NCBI RefSeq assembly: GCF_029266915.1
Contig: NZ_JARIEF010000082.1
Coordinates: 1 to 64,000 of the forward strand
Length of the DNA: 64,000 nt
Source of the DNA: Tissierella sp.
Lineage (GTDB): Bacteria; Bacillota; Clostridia; Tissierellales; Tissierellaceae
Direction: 5' to 3'
Shown: positions 1-7,620 of the stretch, one piece after another
Layout: each line of letters opens with the position of its first letter
Position numbering within the stretch: position 1 is the stretch's first letter
Made by a program: the position numbers and the translations under genes
The notes under the pieces: generated by a model
What the model was told of the DNA's origin: nothing
Database searches by the model: none
The model's input: the letters and a program-made list of their open reading frames with translations, nothing else

Positions 1-35
1 ATTAGATTTCTTTTCATCTTTTCCCTATATGTCAT
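1..35 (-). CDS. 5' end of an unidentified gene, cut by window edge
   Basis: On the minus strand an ATG is preceded by AAGGGGG at a suitable 5-6 base spacing and opens a frame that runs off the left edge of the window (MTYREKMKRNL). Only eleven codons are visible, so no function can be given and it could be a chance start. The AT-rich stretch between this start and the terminator near position 227 would hold its promoter. Confidence 0.4.
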   Translation of the reverse strand, partial: MTYREKMKRNL

Positions 36-226
36 TTTTTCCCCCTTAGATATTAAATTTTTATAATCTTATCTACATCTTTTTATTGCTAATATATTTA
101 TTATATGTCTATATTATAACACTCTATTAACTTTTTTGTAATATTCTATATATTAAATTTATTAAACAAATGTTATTTTAGAAACAAATTTACTATTTCT
201 GCATTTTATAGTTAAAACTTTATAAA

Positions 227-264
227 AAAAGATGTATTTGAGTTTTCTTTCAAATACATCTTTT
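227..264 (-). terminator. Rho-independent terminator after the glyoxalase-family gene
   Basis: A perfect 14-bp inverted repeat (AAAAGATGTATTTG and its complement) with a 10-base loop is followed by a T-run on the minus strand. It lies about 95 bases beyond the stop codon of the VOC-family gene. Positions 36-226 otherwise hold only AT-rich sequence without a recognisable gene. Confidence 0.85.
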
Positions 265-358
265 GAATCAGGATTTCATTAAACAACTTAATTTACATTA
301 AAGTTTTCTAATTATTTTCAGTGTAAATTTAAAATTTGTGGTTAAATAAAATCTAGTT

Positions 359-745
359 TTATTTTGCTGCCCTTATTACTTCTACATCATATCCGTCGGG
401 GTCTGTTACAAAGTAAAATCTAGGTTTCTCTCCTCTTAATCCCATAAGATCAGTTACCTTGTAGCCCATCTCCTTATGAGCTTCTCTTGCTCCTTCTAGA
501 TCTTCTACTGAAACTGCTATATGGCTAAATCCATTTCCTATTTCATAAGGTTTTTCAGTGTCATAGTTATATGTTAATTCCAAGTCATAAGCGTTATCTT
601 CGTCGCTTAAAAATACAAGGGTAAATTTATCCTCTGGAACATCTTTTCTTCTAGTTTCTATAAGTCCTAAAGCTTCTTTGTAGAATTTTAAAGATGCCTC
701 TAAATCCCTTACTCTAAAACATGTATGTAACATTTTTGTTTTCAA
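359..745 (-). CDS. gloA: VOC-family protein, lactoylglutathione lyase (glyoxalase I) type
   Basis: Glyoxalase I of the vicinal oxygen chelate fold isomerises hemithioacetals of methylglyoxal to a lactoyl thioester. In the ORF-track numbering the four expected metal ligands are visible as H10 (MLHTCFRV), E59 (DLELTYN), H78 (FSHIAVSV) and E125 (YDVEVI), and the length of about 130 residues is typical. The track ATG at 754 abuts the ribosome-binding site AAAGGAG with no spacing, whereas the TTG three codons later sits 9 bases away, so TTG at 745 is preferred. A GTTTAA-N12-GGGATA promoter-like element lies about 40 bases upstream, suggesting general-stress control. Clostridia usually lack glutathione, so the natural thiol cofactor is unknown. 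Confidence 0.85.
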   Translation of the reverse strand: MKTKMLHTCFRVRDLEASLKFYKEALGLIETRRKDVPEDKFTLVFLSDEDNAYDLELTYNYDTEKPYEIGNGFSHIAVSVEDLEGAREAHKEMGYKVTDLMGLRGEKPRFYFVTDPDGYDVEVIRAAK

Positions 746-783
746 ATTTCCCATCTCCTTTAATAGTTTAGTCTATCTATTTA

Positions 784-807
784 TATCCCTTATCCGTGTT
801 TTTAAAC
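784..807 (-). promoter_or_regulatory. Sigma-B-like promoter of the glyoxalase-family gene
   Basis: Minus strand GTTTAA (807-802), 12 bases, then GGGATA (789-784), about 40 bases before the preferred start. It matches the GTTTAA/GGGWAW pattern of sigma-B promoters and the other elements of the same kind in this window. Confidence 0.55.
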
Positions 808-987
808 CCAATGCCGCTTAATCATTTAAAGAGTCAATTGTTTTCTTATCTATTAAGTATATATAAAACTCTACAAGGAAAAACATATATGTGAATTTAT
901 AAGAGAACTAATTAGCTTACAACCAAGCTATAGATAGCTATCAAATGGGTATATGATTAGCATATTGGAATTTAAGGAGGTTTTTTG

Positions 988-2247
988 ATGATCATTCGTA
1001 ATGCTAAGCTTCGAGGTAGAAAAGAATTAGCAGATATTATAATAGAAGACGGAAAATTTAAAGAAATTGCCGCTAATTTGAAAGGTGATTTTGAAAGTGA
1101 AGTAGATGCACAGGGAAATCTAGTTTCTCCTCCCTTTGTAGAGTCTCATGTTCATCTTGATTCTGCTTTAACTGTAGGTCAGCCTCGATTTAATGAAAGT
1201 GGAACTTTGCTTGAAGGAATAGAAATCTGGAGCGAGAAAATAGAAACGCTCACTAAGAAAGATATTAAAAAGAATGCTCTAGAGGCTGTAAAATGGCTTA
1301 TAGCAAATGGAGTTTTATCTATTAGAACACATGCAGATTCTACTGAAAGAAGTTTGATGACGTTGGAGGCTATTCTTGAAGTAAAGGAAGAAATGAAAGA
1401 TTATATAGATATACAAGTCGTAGCTTTTCCACAAGTCGGGATATTTCAATATAAGGAAATGGATAGTCTTATGGAGAGTGCCCTTAAAATGGGAGCAGAT
1501 GTTGTCGGAGGAATTCCTCAAGTTGAAATGACTCGGGAAGACGGAATAAAGTCTATAGACTATATCTTCCAAATGGCTAAAAAATATAATAAGCTGATAG
1601 ATATTCATACTGATGAAACTGGTGATGATCAGTCTAGATTCTTAGAGGTAATAGCAAAATATACCATAGAAAATGAAATGCAAGGATTAGTAACTGCAAG
1701 CCATGCTACTGCTATGCATAACTATGATAATGACTATGCAGCAAAGTTAATAGGATTAGTTAAAAGGTCAGGTGTCAACATAGTAACCAATCCTTCTTCC
1801 AATGCCCTACTTCAAAATAGACTCGATGGCTATCCTAGAAAGAGAGGAACTACTAGGGTTGATGAGCTTCTTAAAGAGCATGTCAATGTTAGTATAGGAA
1901 ATGATAATATAATGGACCCCTTTGGTCCTCTTGGAAAAGGGAATATGCTCCAAGCGGCCTATCTCTTAGCCCACACGGCACATTTAAGCGGCAATAAGGA
2001 CATAATCCACCTATTTGATATGATAACTTTTAACGGGGCTAAAACTTTAAATATAAAGGATTATGGCATAAAACAAGGTAACTCAGCAAATTTTATAATC
2101 TTAGATGCAAAAGATGAGCACGAAGCTATAAGACTTACAAGTGAAGTACTCTATGTATTTAAAAATGGAAAGATGATTTTAAATACAAAGCCAGCTAGAA
2201 GAAACTTGAGATTAAGAGAAGATTATATGATTGACTTCAAAATCTAA
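988..2247 (+). CDS. CodA-like amidohydrolase (cytosine deaminase family)
   Basis: Metal-dependent amidohydrolase related to cytosine deaminase, an enzyme hydrolysing an exocyclic amino group from a pyrimidine-like ring. Visible in order: H54 and H56 of HVHLD, H207 and E210 of HTDETGDDQSR, H239 of TASHATAM, D306 of GNDNIMDPF, with a composite beta domain at both ends. Escherichia coli CodA has GHDDV at the last motif; here the second aspartate (D314 of CodA, which contacts the substrate) is Asn307, so cytosine may not be the substrate. ATG 988 is preferred over the track's TTG 985 because AAGGAGG lies 7 bases upstream. It stands alone, ends in a strong terminator, and has an isolated GGGTAT at 947-952 upstream but no matching -35. 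Confidence 0.85.
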   Translation: MIIRNAKLRGRKELADIIIEDGKFKEIAANLKGDFESEVDAQGNLVSPPFVESHVHLDSALTVGQPRFNESGTLLEGIEIWSEKIETLTKKDIKKNALEAVKWLIANGVLSIRTHADSTERSLMTLEAILEVKEEMKDYIDIQVVAFPQVGIFQYKEMDSLMESALKMGADVVGGIPQVEMTREDGIKSIDYIFQMAKKYNKLIDIHTDETGDDQSRFLEVIAKYTIENEMQGLVTASHATAMHNYDNDYAAKLIGLVKRSGVNIVTNPSSNALLQNRLDGYPRKRGTTRVDELLKEHVNVSIGNDNIMDPFGPLGKGNMLQAAYLLAHTAHLSGNKDIIHLFDMITFNGAKTLNIKDYGIKQGNSANFIILDAKDEHEAIRLTSEVLYVFKNGKMILNTKPARRNLRLREDYMIDFKI

Positions 2248-2253
2248 TTAATA

Positions 2254-2285
2254 AAAGCCAGCTTATTTTAAAAGAAGCTGGCTTT
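2254..2285 (+). terminator. Terminator of the CodA-like gene
   Basis: AAAGCCAGCTT and its exact complement flank a 10-base loop seven bases after the stop codon, followed by a T-containing tail. Confidence 0.85.
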
Positions 2286-2352
2286 ACATTTGATAAATTT
2301 AATGCTTTCTTTCTATAAACACAGTCTATTTCCATCTTATGATTTATAATTT

Positions 2353-2410
2353 GTGAACTACACTCTACTTATAGAAGTAGGGGCTTCCTAGCTTTAGTAA
2401 GTTTCTGAGG
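2353..2410 (-). mobile_element. Possible IS200/IS605-type right-end remnant
   Basis: Read on the minus strand this segment contains CTTACTAAAG, GGAAGCCCCTACTT, a CTACTT-CTAT-AAGTAG hairpin and a terminal GTTCAC. That order resembles the right ends (overlapping the omega-RNA 3' part) of clostridial IS605/TnpB elements as I know them. No transposase or TnpB gene and no left end is visible, so at most it is a solo end or a small non-autonomous relic sitting just past the YdcF gene. It could instead only serve as that gene's transcript end. Confidence 0.4.
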
Positions 2411-2449
2411 TGAATTTTACATTACGGATTAAAGAATCTTTGACTACTT

Positions 2450-3031
2450 TTACTTATCTATAAAGAATGTTTTTATTACTGCAAAATATTCCCTTAGATA
2501 GGAAGGAACTATACTTGTTGGAGGAACTTTAGCAGCTAGCCCATATGCCTTAACTCCTGCTCTTTTAGCTATAAACTTGGATCTAAATAGATGAAAGTTA
2601 CTGCTAGCTATTATGATTTCAATATCTTCTCGCTCATCAAAAGATCTTATTTTCTCAAGTCCAAATTTTATATTTTCAAATGTATTTACTGATTTATCTT
2701 CTAGAATTATTCTATACTCTTCTATCCCCTCTTCCAGTAAGTAGCTTTTCATGGACTCTGCTTCTGATATCAACTCATCATGACCCTTTCCCCCTGCTAC
2801 AACAACCTTAACATCTTGATATGTCTTTAAGTATTTTACTCCTACTTTTAATCTTTCTTCCAGAAGCGGAGAAGGTTTTTCTCCATATAGCTTTGCTCCC
2901 AAAATGAATAAATAATCCGTCTTTTCATTATAAGTTTTCTTAGCTTCTTTTATTATAAGACCTTCTATAAATATAAAAGAAATTAAAAAACAAAGGACTA
3001 AAGCTATAAGAATTTTAATATAAATTTTCAT
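2450..3031 (-). CDS. YdcF/SanA-family protein (DUF218), membrane anchored
   Basis: A single N-terminal membrane segment (residues about 5-26) is followed by a DUF218 domain with the typical LFILGAKLYG start, an AGGKG loop, a SEA-type acidic helix and SVNTFENIKFG. Family members are found in envelope biology, and their biochemical role is largely unsettled. The ORF-track start is a TTG four codons upstream that overlaps the ribosome-binding site GGAGG; the ATG at 3031 sits 6 bases from that site and is the better start. It is a single gene, divergent from mnmH. Confidence 0.8.
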   Translation of the reverse strand: MKIYIKILIALVLCFLISFIFIEGLIIKEAKKTYNEKTDYLFILGAKLYGEKPSPLLEERLKVGVKYLKTYQDVKVVVAGGKGHDELISEAESMKSYLLEEGIEEYRIILEDKSVNTFENIKFGLEKIRSFDEREDIEIIIASSNFHLFRSKFIAKRAGVKAYGLAAKVPPTSIVPSYLREYFAVIKTFFIDK

Positions 3032-3111
3032 TTTTTCCTCCAAAAAAGCTATTCTTTATCGATAGTGAATAATATTCATATGCTATGATAGAATCTATTA
3101 TACCGCAATAT

Positions 3112-3141
3112 TTTACAATTTTCACTCCCTTATGATATAAT
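3112..3141 (+). promoter_or_regulatory. Sigma-A promoter of mnmH
   Basis: TTTACA (3112-3117), 18 bases, TATAAT (3136-3141), 60 bases before the mnmH start. Confidence 0.6.
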
Positions 3142-3201
3142 ACTTTACTAATGAGAAAACTAATCTTGCATTAAATAAATATAAAAGAAGGTTTTGTAAA
3201 T

Positions 3202-4221
3202 ATGTTTGAAATAAATTATAGTGATATATCAAGAAATAATACTAATAATGTTTTTATAGATGTTAGAAGCCCCAAAGAGTTTAGTGAAGAAACAATTCCA
3301 GGAGCAGTTAATATACCAATATTTGATAATAAAGAACGAGAACTTATAGGTACTTTATATAAAAACAAGAGTATAGAAGAAGCTAAAAGAACAGGAATAG
3401 ATATAGCTTCTAAAAAGCTTCCCGCGATCTATGAGGAAGTAGCAAAGTATAATGTAGATCACAATCATATCTATATGTTTTGTTCCAGAGGCGGATTTAG
3501 AAGCAGCGCTCTTGCTCCCTTTTTCCATGCCTTGAATATGAGTGTTTTAAAGCTTCATGGCGGCTATAAAAATTATAGGGCCTTTATAAGAGAAAACTTG
3601 CCTGAGATTTCAAAAGATTTACAACTAGTTGTACTCTATGGAAATACAGGCACTGGAAAAACTCATATTCTAAACAATCTTAGAGATAGTGGAATGAATG
3701 TACTAGACCTGGAAGGGTGTGCCAACCATCGTGGTTCTATACTTGGAAGTGTAGGCCTTGGTGAAGCTAATAGCCAAAAGATGTTTGAAAGCTTAGTCTA
3801 CGAACAGTTAGAAAATCGGACTTCTAATCTTGTTTTTGTTGAAGGAGAAAGTAAAAGAATCGGAAAAAGTTTAATACCCGAATTTATATTTGATAAGATG
3901 ATAAATGGGATTAAACTGAAAATTACAGCTCCTATGGAAAAAAGAGTTGAAATAATACAAGAAGATTATGTTAACGGTGCAGATAGTGAACTTACTGAAG
4001 CATTAAATCACATGAGAAACAGACTGGGAAATGAGAAAATCGATCGATATGTTTCTTTAGTCGAGGCTAAAGATTATAGCCCTATTATAAAAGATTTATT
4101 TATAAACTATTACGATCCGCTTTATGAAAAACATAAAAAAGAATTTGTTAAAACTTTCGAAAATCTAGATTCATCTGATACGGCTACTAATATAATTCAA
4201 TGGATAAAAGAAGAAAAATAA
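3202..4221 (+). CDS. mnmH: tRNA 2-selenouridine synthase
   Basis: MnmH (SelU/YbbB) replaces sulfur by selenium in 2-thiouridine at the wobble position of certain tRNAs, using selenophosphate. The N-terminal rhodanese domain (about 1-130) carries the catalytic cysteine C94 in MFCSRGGFRSSA, and the C-terminal domain carries a P-loop GNTGTGKT at 147-154, the diagnostic fusion of this family. Length (339 residues) is normal. Its neighbour, transcribed towards it, is a selenocysteine-containing peroxiredoxin, so selenium is used here both for tRNA modification and for protein. selD, selA, selB and selC must lie outside the window if the organism has them. Confidence 0.93.
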   Translation: MFEINYSDISRNNTNNVFIDVRSPKEFSEETIPGAVNIPIFDNKERELIGTLYKNKSIEEAKRTGIDIASKKLPAIYEEVAKYNVDHNHIYMFCSRGGFRSSALAPFFHALNMSVLKLHGGYKNYRAFIRENLPEISKDLQLVVLYGNTGTGKTHILNNLRDSGMNVLDLEGCANHRGSILGSVGLGEANSQKMFESLVYEQLENRTSNLVFVEGESKRIGKSLIPEFIFDKMINGIKLKITAPMEKRVEIIQEDYVNGADSELTEALNHMRNRLGNEKIDRYVSLVEAKDYSPIIKDLFINYYDPLYEKHKKEFVKTFENLDSSDTATNIIQWIKEEK

Positions 4222-4248
4222 AAGGACTCTAAATTAGAGTCCCTTTTA
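4219..4248. terminator. Shared terminator between mnmH and peroxiredoxin
   Basis: AAAAGGACTCTAA and TTAGAGTCCCTTTT form a hairpin with one bulged base between the two convergent genes, with A- and T-runs on either side, so it can act in both directions. Confidence 0.8.
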
Positions 4249-4254
4249 TTGCTT

Positions 4255-4776
4255 TTATAGTAAGTCGTCTCCCTTTTTCCAGTTAGCTGGAACAAGACCG
4301 TCAGAATTTAGTGCTTCAAGTACTCTTAGTGTTTCATCTACACTTCTTCCAACATTAAGATCGTGTACTACAGAATATCTTATAATTCCTGAAGGATCTA
4401 TTATAAATAATCCTCTAAGCGCTATACCTTCTTCCTCTATCAGTACACCATAGTCTTCTGATACTTCTTTTGTAATGTCAGAAGCCATTGGATAATTTAC
4501 ACACCCAAGTCCCGCTTCAATCCATGCCTTATGAGCATGTTCACTGTCCACACTTACTGATAATATATCTGCATTTAGAGCTTTAAACTCTTCTATCCTA
4601 TCACTGTAGGCTGTAAGTTCAGTAGGTCAAACTACTGTAAAATCTAATGGGTAGAAAAACATTACAAGCCATTTCCCCTCATAATCCTTAAGTTGTACTG
4701 GCTCAAAACTACATCCGTCACCAGTACATGTAGTCATACTAAAATCAGGTGCTTTTTTTCCTACTAATCTGTCCAT
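4255..4776 (-). CDS. prxU: Selenocysteine-containing peroxiredoxin (AhpC/TSA family), in-frame TGA
   Basis: Thiol peroxidase that reduces hydrogen peroxide and organic peroxides. The ORF track lists only 4255-4551; upstream the same frame continues through a single TGA (4629-4627) to ATG 4776 with GGAGGG in front, giving 173 residues. The TGA is codon 50 and falls exactly at the peroxidatic position: [14 protein letters not shown], where other peroxiredoxins have FTFVCPTE. Downstream frame reads [10 protein letters not shown] and LFIIDPSG as expected. The usual C-terminal resolving Cys of VCPANW is absent (GLVPANW), so regeneration must use another thiol; C17, C22 and C92 are available. A selenocysteine peroxiredoxin (PrxU) is known from Eubacterium acidaminophilum. 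A sigma-B-like promoter and a perfect Fur/PerR-type palindrome lie upstream. Confidence 0.9.
4597..4629 (-). promoter_or_regulatory. Candidate bacterial SECIS hairpin in the peroxiredoxin mRNA
   Basis: Directly after the TGA, CCTA and CTG can pair with CAG and TAGG around a 13-base loop, with TGA bulged. A hairpin immediately 3' of the UGA is what SelB needs, but base pairing was judged by eye and the loop is not a textbook match. Confidence 0.35.
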
Positions 4777-4834
4777 ATTAACCCTCCATTTGTTTGATAA
4801 AAATTTATCTTTAACTTATCTTTCCTATATACAT

Positions 4835-4859
4835 ATATCCTTTTTAGACTTTTTTAAAC
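4835..4859 (-). promoter_or_regulatory. Sigma-B-like promoter of the peroxiredoxin gene
   Basis: Minus strand GTTTAA (4859-4854), 13 bases, GGATAT (4840-4835), about 60 bases before the start codon. Confidence 0.5.
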
Positions 4860-4865
4860 ATTAGA

Positions 4866-4880
4866 TGATAATAATTATCA
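4866..4880. promoter_or_regulatory. Fur/PerR-type operator, perfect 7-1-7 palindrome
   Basis: TGATAATAATTATCA is an exact match to the 7-1-7 Fur-family box TGATAAT-N-ATTATCA. It lies 6 bp upstream of the peroxiredoxin -35 element and about 60 bp upstream of the divergent DUF896 gene, so it could control either. Confidence 0.65.
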
Positions 4881-4939
4881 AGTAATAGAAGTTTTATTTA
4901 TATTGACATAATATGATATAATTATAGGGAGGTGATATC

Positions 4940-5170
4940 TTGGACAAGTTATTAAAAAGAATAAATGAACTAGCAAATAAAGCTAAGTCAGAAGAATTAA
5001 GTGATGAAGAAAAAGCAGAGCAAGTTGAACTTAGAAAACAGTATATAAAACAATTCAGAGGTGCTTTTAAAGAAACTCTTATGCATGTAAAAGTAGTAGA
5101 TGAAGAAGGCACTGATGTAACGCCTGCGAAACTAATTGAAGCTCAAAAGAAACACAAAAAAAACTCCTAA
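4940..5170 (+). CDS. DUF896 protein (YnzC/UPF0291 family)
   Basis: A 76-residue helical, highly charged protein with the family features LLKRINELANK, DEEKAEQVELRKQYI and the FRGAF core, followed by a flexible tail with VTPAKL. In Bacillus the family (YnzC, YneP) includes small proteins linked to the SOS-induced yneA operon, but the function is not firmly known. It starts with TTG, supported by GGGAGGTG 5 bases upstream. A TATAAT lies just in front. It is the only gene of its transcription unit and ends in a terminator shared with the convergent CYTH gene. Confidence 0.85.
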   Translation: MDKLLKRINELANKAKSEELSDEEKAEQVELRKQYIKQFRGAFKETLMHVKVVDEEGTDVTPAKLIEAQKKHKKNS

Positions 5171-5187
5171 TTTTAGGAGTTTTTTTA
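5156..5187. terminator. Bidirectional terminator between DUF896 and CYTH genes
   Basis: AAACTCCTAA and TTAGGAGTTT form a hairpin flanked by an A-run and a T-run; it overlaps the last codons of the DUF896 gene and ends eight bases before the CYTH stop. Confidence 0.85.
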
Positions 5188-5194
5188 ATTTATT

Positions 5195-5740
5195 TTACTT
5201 TTGTTTTAACTCTTCTTTAAGCTGTACAATCGATTTGTTAGAAACATTAGCTTGTGGAATCTCCAACAGGTCTATTATTTGCTTCAACTGATTTTCGTCT
5301 TTAACTTCTATCTCCATATATGGGTAAGGATAGGTTTCTTTATCCCACTCATCCAAATCAATCCTGGCACCTTGTAGACTGTAAGATCTTCTTTTTTTAT
5401 GACCTACCTCTATCTTATCAAAACCAAGATTTTCTAATATTTCTAAAACTATAGCTTTATCTTCTATTTTACTGTTTAATTCTATATTTTCTCTTAAGTC
5501 TTTATTTTTTATGTTTTTCTTTAAAGTTAAGACTACATTATTTTCACCATTAAGCAAATCTTTTGTTTCTCTTATTCTCAGATAAGCTTCTATCTTGTTT
5601 TTAATAGGATTTTCACTTGAATCAATCAGAGTATTTATTTGTAGCTCATCTGCTATAAGTTCACCTTGGAGTTCTAATATTTTTTTCTCCATTAGATCTA
5701 AATCCATTTCTAGGATTTTTACTTCTAATTCTTTTTCCAT
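5195..5740 (-). CDS. CYTH-domain protein (class IV adenylate cyclase/triphosphatase fold)
   Basis: The N-terminus carries the CYTH signature ExExK (KELEVKIL), followed by alternating charged strands (YLRIRET, VVLTLKK) and an acidic DEWD...YMEIEVK end, as in triphosphate tunnel enzymes. Members hydrolyse inorganic triphosphate or make cAMP from ATP; which applies here cannot be told. The gene is the last of a four-gene operon and its start overlaps the end of nagA by 16 bases, with GGAGGCAG inside nagA as ribosome-binding site, so the two are translationally coupled. Length 181 residues is normal. Confidence 0.85.
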   Translation of the reverse strand: MEKELEVKILEMDLDLMEKKILELQGELIADELQINTLIDSSENPIKNKIEAYLRIRETKDLLNGENNVVLTLKKNIKNKDLRENIELNSKIEDKAIVLEILENLGFDKIEVGHKKRRSYSLQGARIDLDEWDKETYPYPYMEIEVKDENQLKQIIDLLEIPQANVSNKSIVQLKEELKQK

Positions 5741-6885
5741 GCTAGGCTGCCTCCGATAAACACTCTTTTTATATCTATCTTATCATCAAAAATGATAAAA
5801 TCCGCCTCTTTATCAATTTCTATACTTCCTAAATTCTTATCCATATTTATAGCTTTAGCTGCATTTAGGCTAGCCATTTTTACAGCCTCATTTATAGGAA
5901 CCTGTAGGAAGTTTATCATATTATAAACAGAAAGTTGTAAGTTTAAAGTTGAACCGGCAATGCTTCCTGATTCAAGCTTTGGAAGTTTATCTTTTACAAA
6001 TACTTTTTGTCCACCTAAGTCATATTCTCCATCTTCAAGTCCTGCTGCCATCATAGCGTCAGAAACCAGTACAATTTTTTCATAGCCTTTCATCTTCAAA
6101 GCTATCTTAACTGCAGCGTCATGAAGATGAAATCTATCGTAGATTATCTCGCAATATACTCTCTCATCTGTAAGAGAAGCGCCTATTATCCCGGGCTCTC
6201 TGTGAGTGAAGTTTCTCATTCCATTATAGAGATGTGTTGCCACAGTTATACCGTTTTCTATTCCTTCTTTGGCGGGTTTGTATTCTGCATTAGAGTGAGC
6301 CATAGCAACTACTATATCCTTTTCTCTAAGATGTCTGATAAGGTCCATAGATCCTATTAACTCTGGTGCTAAAGAAACCATCTTAAGCATACCATCTGAT
6401 ACATCCAGTAATTTTTCTATCTTTTCAATGCTTGGAGTATCTATATACTTTTCAGGCTGAGCACCTTTTTTTATAGAATTGAAAAAAGGTCCTTCAAGAT
6501 GAATTCCTACCACTTTGGATTTATCATCTTTATTTTTATAGTCGACTATATTTTCAATTGCCTTAGTTAAATTTTCATATGAGGAAGTTAAGGCTGTTCC
6601 AAGGTAAGAAGTTACTCCGTTAGATATGTGATACTCTCCTATTTTATCCAAAGCTTCTTCTGTAGCATCCATAACATCATATCCTGAGTTTCCATGATTA
6701 TGGATATCTATAAATCCAGGCGCCAAAAACATTCCTTCACCATCTATAATAGTTTCAAATTCTTCAAGTTCTATATTTACATCTTCTACTATATTTTCAA
6801 TTTTTCCGTCCTTTACAATAACACTATGCTCATGTAGGACATCAAAAGGAGTTATTATTTTAATATTTTTAAATAAAGTTTTCAT
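5725..6885 (-). CDS. nagA: N-acetylglucosamine-6-phosphate deacetylase
   Basis: NagA removes acetate from GlcNAc-6-phosphate, giving glucosamine-6-phosphate for NagB. Visible motifs: metal-site PGFIDIHNHG, the GIHLEGPFF glutamate, AHSNAEY and THLYNGM histidines, the catalytic aspartate in VSDAMMAAG, and GSIAGSTLNL. Length 386 is typical. It lies nine bases after nagB in the same direction with AGGAGGT as ribosome-binding site. Together with nagB it feeds amino sugars, probably from peptidoglycan turnover, into glycolysis. No NagE/PTS gene or NagR regulator is present in the operon. Confidence 0.95.
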   Translation of the reverse strand: MKTLFKNIKIITPFDVLHEHSVIVKDGKIENIVEDVNIELEEFETIIDGEGMFLAPGFIDIHNHGNSGYDVMDATEEALDKIGEYHISNGVTSYLGTALTSSYENLTKAIENIVDYKNKDDKSKVVGIHLEGPFFNSIKKGAQPEKYIDTPSIEKIEKLLDVSDGMLKMVSLAPELIGSMDLIRHLREKDIVVAMAHSNAEYKPAKEGIENGITVATHLYNGMRNFTHREPGIIGASLTDERVYCEIIYDRFHLHDAAVKIALKMKGYEKIVLVSDAMMAAGLEDGEYDLGGQKVFVKDKLPKLESGSIAGSTLNLQLSVYNMINFLQVPINEAVKMASLNAAKAINMDKNLGSIEIDKEADFIIFDDKIDIKRVFIGGSLAWKKN

Positions 6886-6894
6886 ATCTACCTC

Positions 6895-7617
6895 CTATGC
6901 TTTATAAGCCGCTTCGTCTACTATTATAGTTACATCATCATGAAGCAGTAAAAACGATGCCGGCAAATCTGTAGTTACAGTTTTACTGTTTAAAAGTTTT
7001 TCAATTATTTCTTTTTTACCAGCTCCGCTTGCTAAAAGCAATATTTTCTTTGCCTTTAGTATGCTTCCAATTCCCATTGTCACAGCAGTTTTTGGTACTT
7101 CCTCCATGGTATCAAAATATCTTGAATTATCAGAGATAGTATTTTCAGTCAGTTTTACTACTGAAGTTCCAACTGAAAGTTCATCTGCAGGCTCATTAAA
7201 AGCTATATGACCATTTGTACCTATTCCAAGGATTTGAATATCTACACCTAACTCATCTATGAGATTATCATATTCTTTTGCAGCTTTATCAAGATCATCT
7301 GCTTTTCCATCAGGTACGTGTGTATTAGACTTATCTATATTTATATGATTAAAAAGATTTTCGTTCATAAAGAATCTATAGCTGTTGGGACTGTTTCCGT
7401 CTAATCCAACATACTCATCCAAGTTAATACTCTTAACCTTAGAGAAGTCTATTTCTTGATCCTTGGATTTTCTAATAATATCTTCATACATTCCAACTGG
7501 TGTACTTCCCGTTGCAAGACCTAAAGTCAACTCTGGATTTTGCTTTACTTCTTGTATTAGTATATCTGCTGCTTTTTTGCTCATACCTTCATAATCTTTT
7601 TCTACTATCAATTTCAT
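6895..7617 (-). CDS. nagB: Glucosamine-6-phosphate deaminase
   Basis: NagB converts glucosamine-6-phosphate to fructose-6-phosphate and ammonia. The phosphate loop GLATGSTPVGMY, the NLDEYVGL motif and GIGTNGHIAFNEP with catalytic residues are all present in the right order, and the 240-residue length matches the short Gram-positive form without the C-terminal allosteric extension of E. coli NagB. It starts three bases after the phosphoesterase stop, with GGAGTG inside that gene, so translation is coupled. Product feeds glycolysis. Confidence 0.95.
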   Translation of the reverse strand: MKLIVEKDYEGMSKKAADILIQEVKQNPELTLGLATGSTPVGMYEDIIRKSKDQEIDFSKVKSINLDEYVGLDGNSPNSYRFFMNENLFNHINIDKSNTHVPDGKADDLDKAAKEYDNLIDELGVDIQILGIGTNGHIAFNEPADELSVGTSVVKLTENTISDNSRYFDTMEEVPKTAVTMGIGSILKAKKILLLASGAGKKEIIEKLLNSKTVTTDLPASFLLLHDDVTIIVDEAAYKA

Positions 7618-7620
7618 GCT

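Noticed and set aside
1315-1608. Minus-strand 97-residue ORF inside the CodA-like gene
   Set aside because: Shadow of the real gene; no ribosome-binding site and the plus frame has clear family motifs.
4255-4551. A 98-residue stand-alone gene, as in the ORF track
   Set aside because: The same frame continues upstream through one TGA to a good start with ribosome-binding site, and the TGA is at the catalytic position; the entry is the 3' part of a selenoprotein gene.
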